DNA of 5,108 bases from Bacteroidota bacterium (GTDB lineage: Bacteria > Bacteroidota > Bacteroidia > Bacteroidales > Paludibacteraceae), in the NCBI GenBank assembly GCA_021804525.1, contig JAJZHJ010000139.1, positions 1 through 5,108 of the forward strand, read 5' to 3'. The first letter of the stretch is position 1. Each line of letters begins with the position of its first letter. A program made the position numbers and the translations under genes. The notes under the pieces were generated by a model. That model was not told the origin of the DNA and did not search any database. It saw only the letters and a list, made by a program, of their open reading frames with translations. This document shows positions 4,624 through 5,108 of this stretch, piece after piece.

Positions 4624-5108
4624 CTATTTCCACCATGCAGCTACCTCAGCAAGCGATGGAAAGATAAAATCAGGAATTGGTTGTTGCCAGTTTGGCGTTT
4701 CCTTTCTAATGAGAATGGTGATCATTTCAAGACGCTTTCCAAATTCAATATCAGAACGACTATCACCAATCATGACACTTTGGCGAAAATCAATTTCAGG
4801 AAATTCGTTCTTTGCTTCGAGCGCCATACCACCGTTGGGTTTACGATAAGGATGGTTATCGTCAAGATGAATACTGTAATAGATAGCATCAATTCTCCCT
4901 CCTGCTTTTTTAACTTGTTGCATGAGATAAGTATGGACTTCGTTCAAAGCAGTTTCACTCATTTTCCCTTTACTGACACCTCTCTGGTTGGTCACAATCA
5001 CCACGCGTTCGAAATGATTTGACAATTCACACAACGATTCGAGCGCTCCAGGCAAAAAAGTGAATTCGTCGACTGTTTTTACATAATCATTTGGACGATG
5101 TACATTAA
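4624..5108 (-). CDS. HAD-IIIA phosphatase, GmhB (heptose bisphosphate phosphatase)-like, 5' end missing
   Basis: The frame runs from the right window edge to a stop at 4626-4624, giving 160 visible residues. TTG 5055 is an internal Leu, since homology-like sequence continues upstream (NVHRPNDYVKTVDEFTF). HAD motif I (DxDGxxN) should lie just outside. Visible are motif II VTNQRG (visible residues about 39-44), GGRIDAIYYS, the motif III lysine in RKPNGGM, and motif IV IGDSRSDIEFG. GmhB enzymes remove the 7-phosphate of D-glycero-D-manno-heptose 1,7-bisphosphate on the way to ADP- or GDP-heptose for LPS or glycoprotein; related HAD-IIIA enzymes act on histidinol phosphate. The zinc-loop Cys residues of classical GmhB are absent here (SIHLDDNHPYRKP). 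The order could fit a nucleotidyltransferase-phosphatase fusion, which cannot be judged here. Family is sure; substrate uncertain. Confidence 0.85.
   Translation of the reverse strand, partial: NVHRPNDYVKTVDEFTFLPGALESLCELSNHFERVVIVTNQRGVSKGKMSETALNEVHTYLMQQVKKAGGRIDAIYYSIHLDDNHPYRKPNGGMALEAKNEFPEIDFRQSVMIGDSRSDIEFGKRLEMITILIRKETPNWQQPIPDFIFPSLAEVAAWWK

Noticed and set aside
4681..5022. Plus-strand open frame opposite the phosphatase gene
   Set aside because: It is a shadow of the HAD phosphatase frame, which has conserved motifs on the minus strand.
1..5108. A mobile element, defence system or other novel multi-gene system
   Set aside because: All genes but the DUF4252 and START-like ones have known housekeeping or metabolic families; no integrase, transposase, terminal repeats or nuclease-type genes are visible.

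Overview
The window looks like an ordinary chromosomal stretch from a member of the Bacteroidota, most likely Bacteroidales. The evidence is the protein content: a DUF4252-type protein, a short START-like protein of a family I associate with Bacteroidetes, and a HisH whose N-terminus reads KYNAGN. Promoter-like octamers fitting the Bacteroidetes -7 consensus TAnnTTTG, and the general lack of well-spaced Shine-Dalgarno sites, point the same way. I see no transposase, integrase, phage gene, CRISPR array, tRNA or rRNA, and nothing that qualifies as a new multi-gene system.

Layout from left to right. Positions 2-376 (+) hold the 3' end of a DUF4252-like gene that enters from outside the window. 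A hairpin-plus-T-tract terminator follows at 433-472, with a perfect TAnnTTTG octamer overlapping it. The 232-base gap before the next gene carries two inverted repeats and a phased 10-bp direct repeat. hisH (609-1193, +) stands without other his genes beside it. It converges, with 9 bases between stop codons, on a minus-strand pair: a secreted alpha/beta-hydrolase esterase (1670-2680) followed 86 bases later by the START-like gene (1203-1583).

A divergent intergenic region (2681-2891) contains a large two-part inverted repeat and a perfect TAnnTTTG box. Downstream is a SlyD-like FKBP peptidyl-prolyl isomerase with a Cys-rich C-terminal tail (2892-3464, +). A strong terminator-like hairpin lies between it and aroC (chorismate synthase, 3525-4610, +), ending only 8 bases before the aroC start. 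aroC converges, 13 bases apart, on a HAD-family phosphatase of the GmhB type (4624 to the right edge, -), whose N-terminal catalytic Asp motif lies outside the window.

The genes do not form one pathway. hisH serves histidine synthesis and aroC is the last common step of aromatic amino acid synthesis. The GmhB-like phosphatase probably acts on a sugar phosphate for surface polysaccharide. The FKBP is a folding and metal-binding factor, and the esterase probably acts on plant-type or other acylated polysaccharide. The features most worth a second look are regulatory: the hairpin just before aroC, the two-part inverted repeat before the FKBP gene, and the repeats before the stand-alone hisH.
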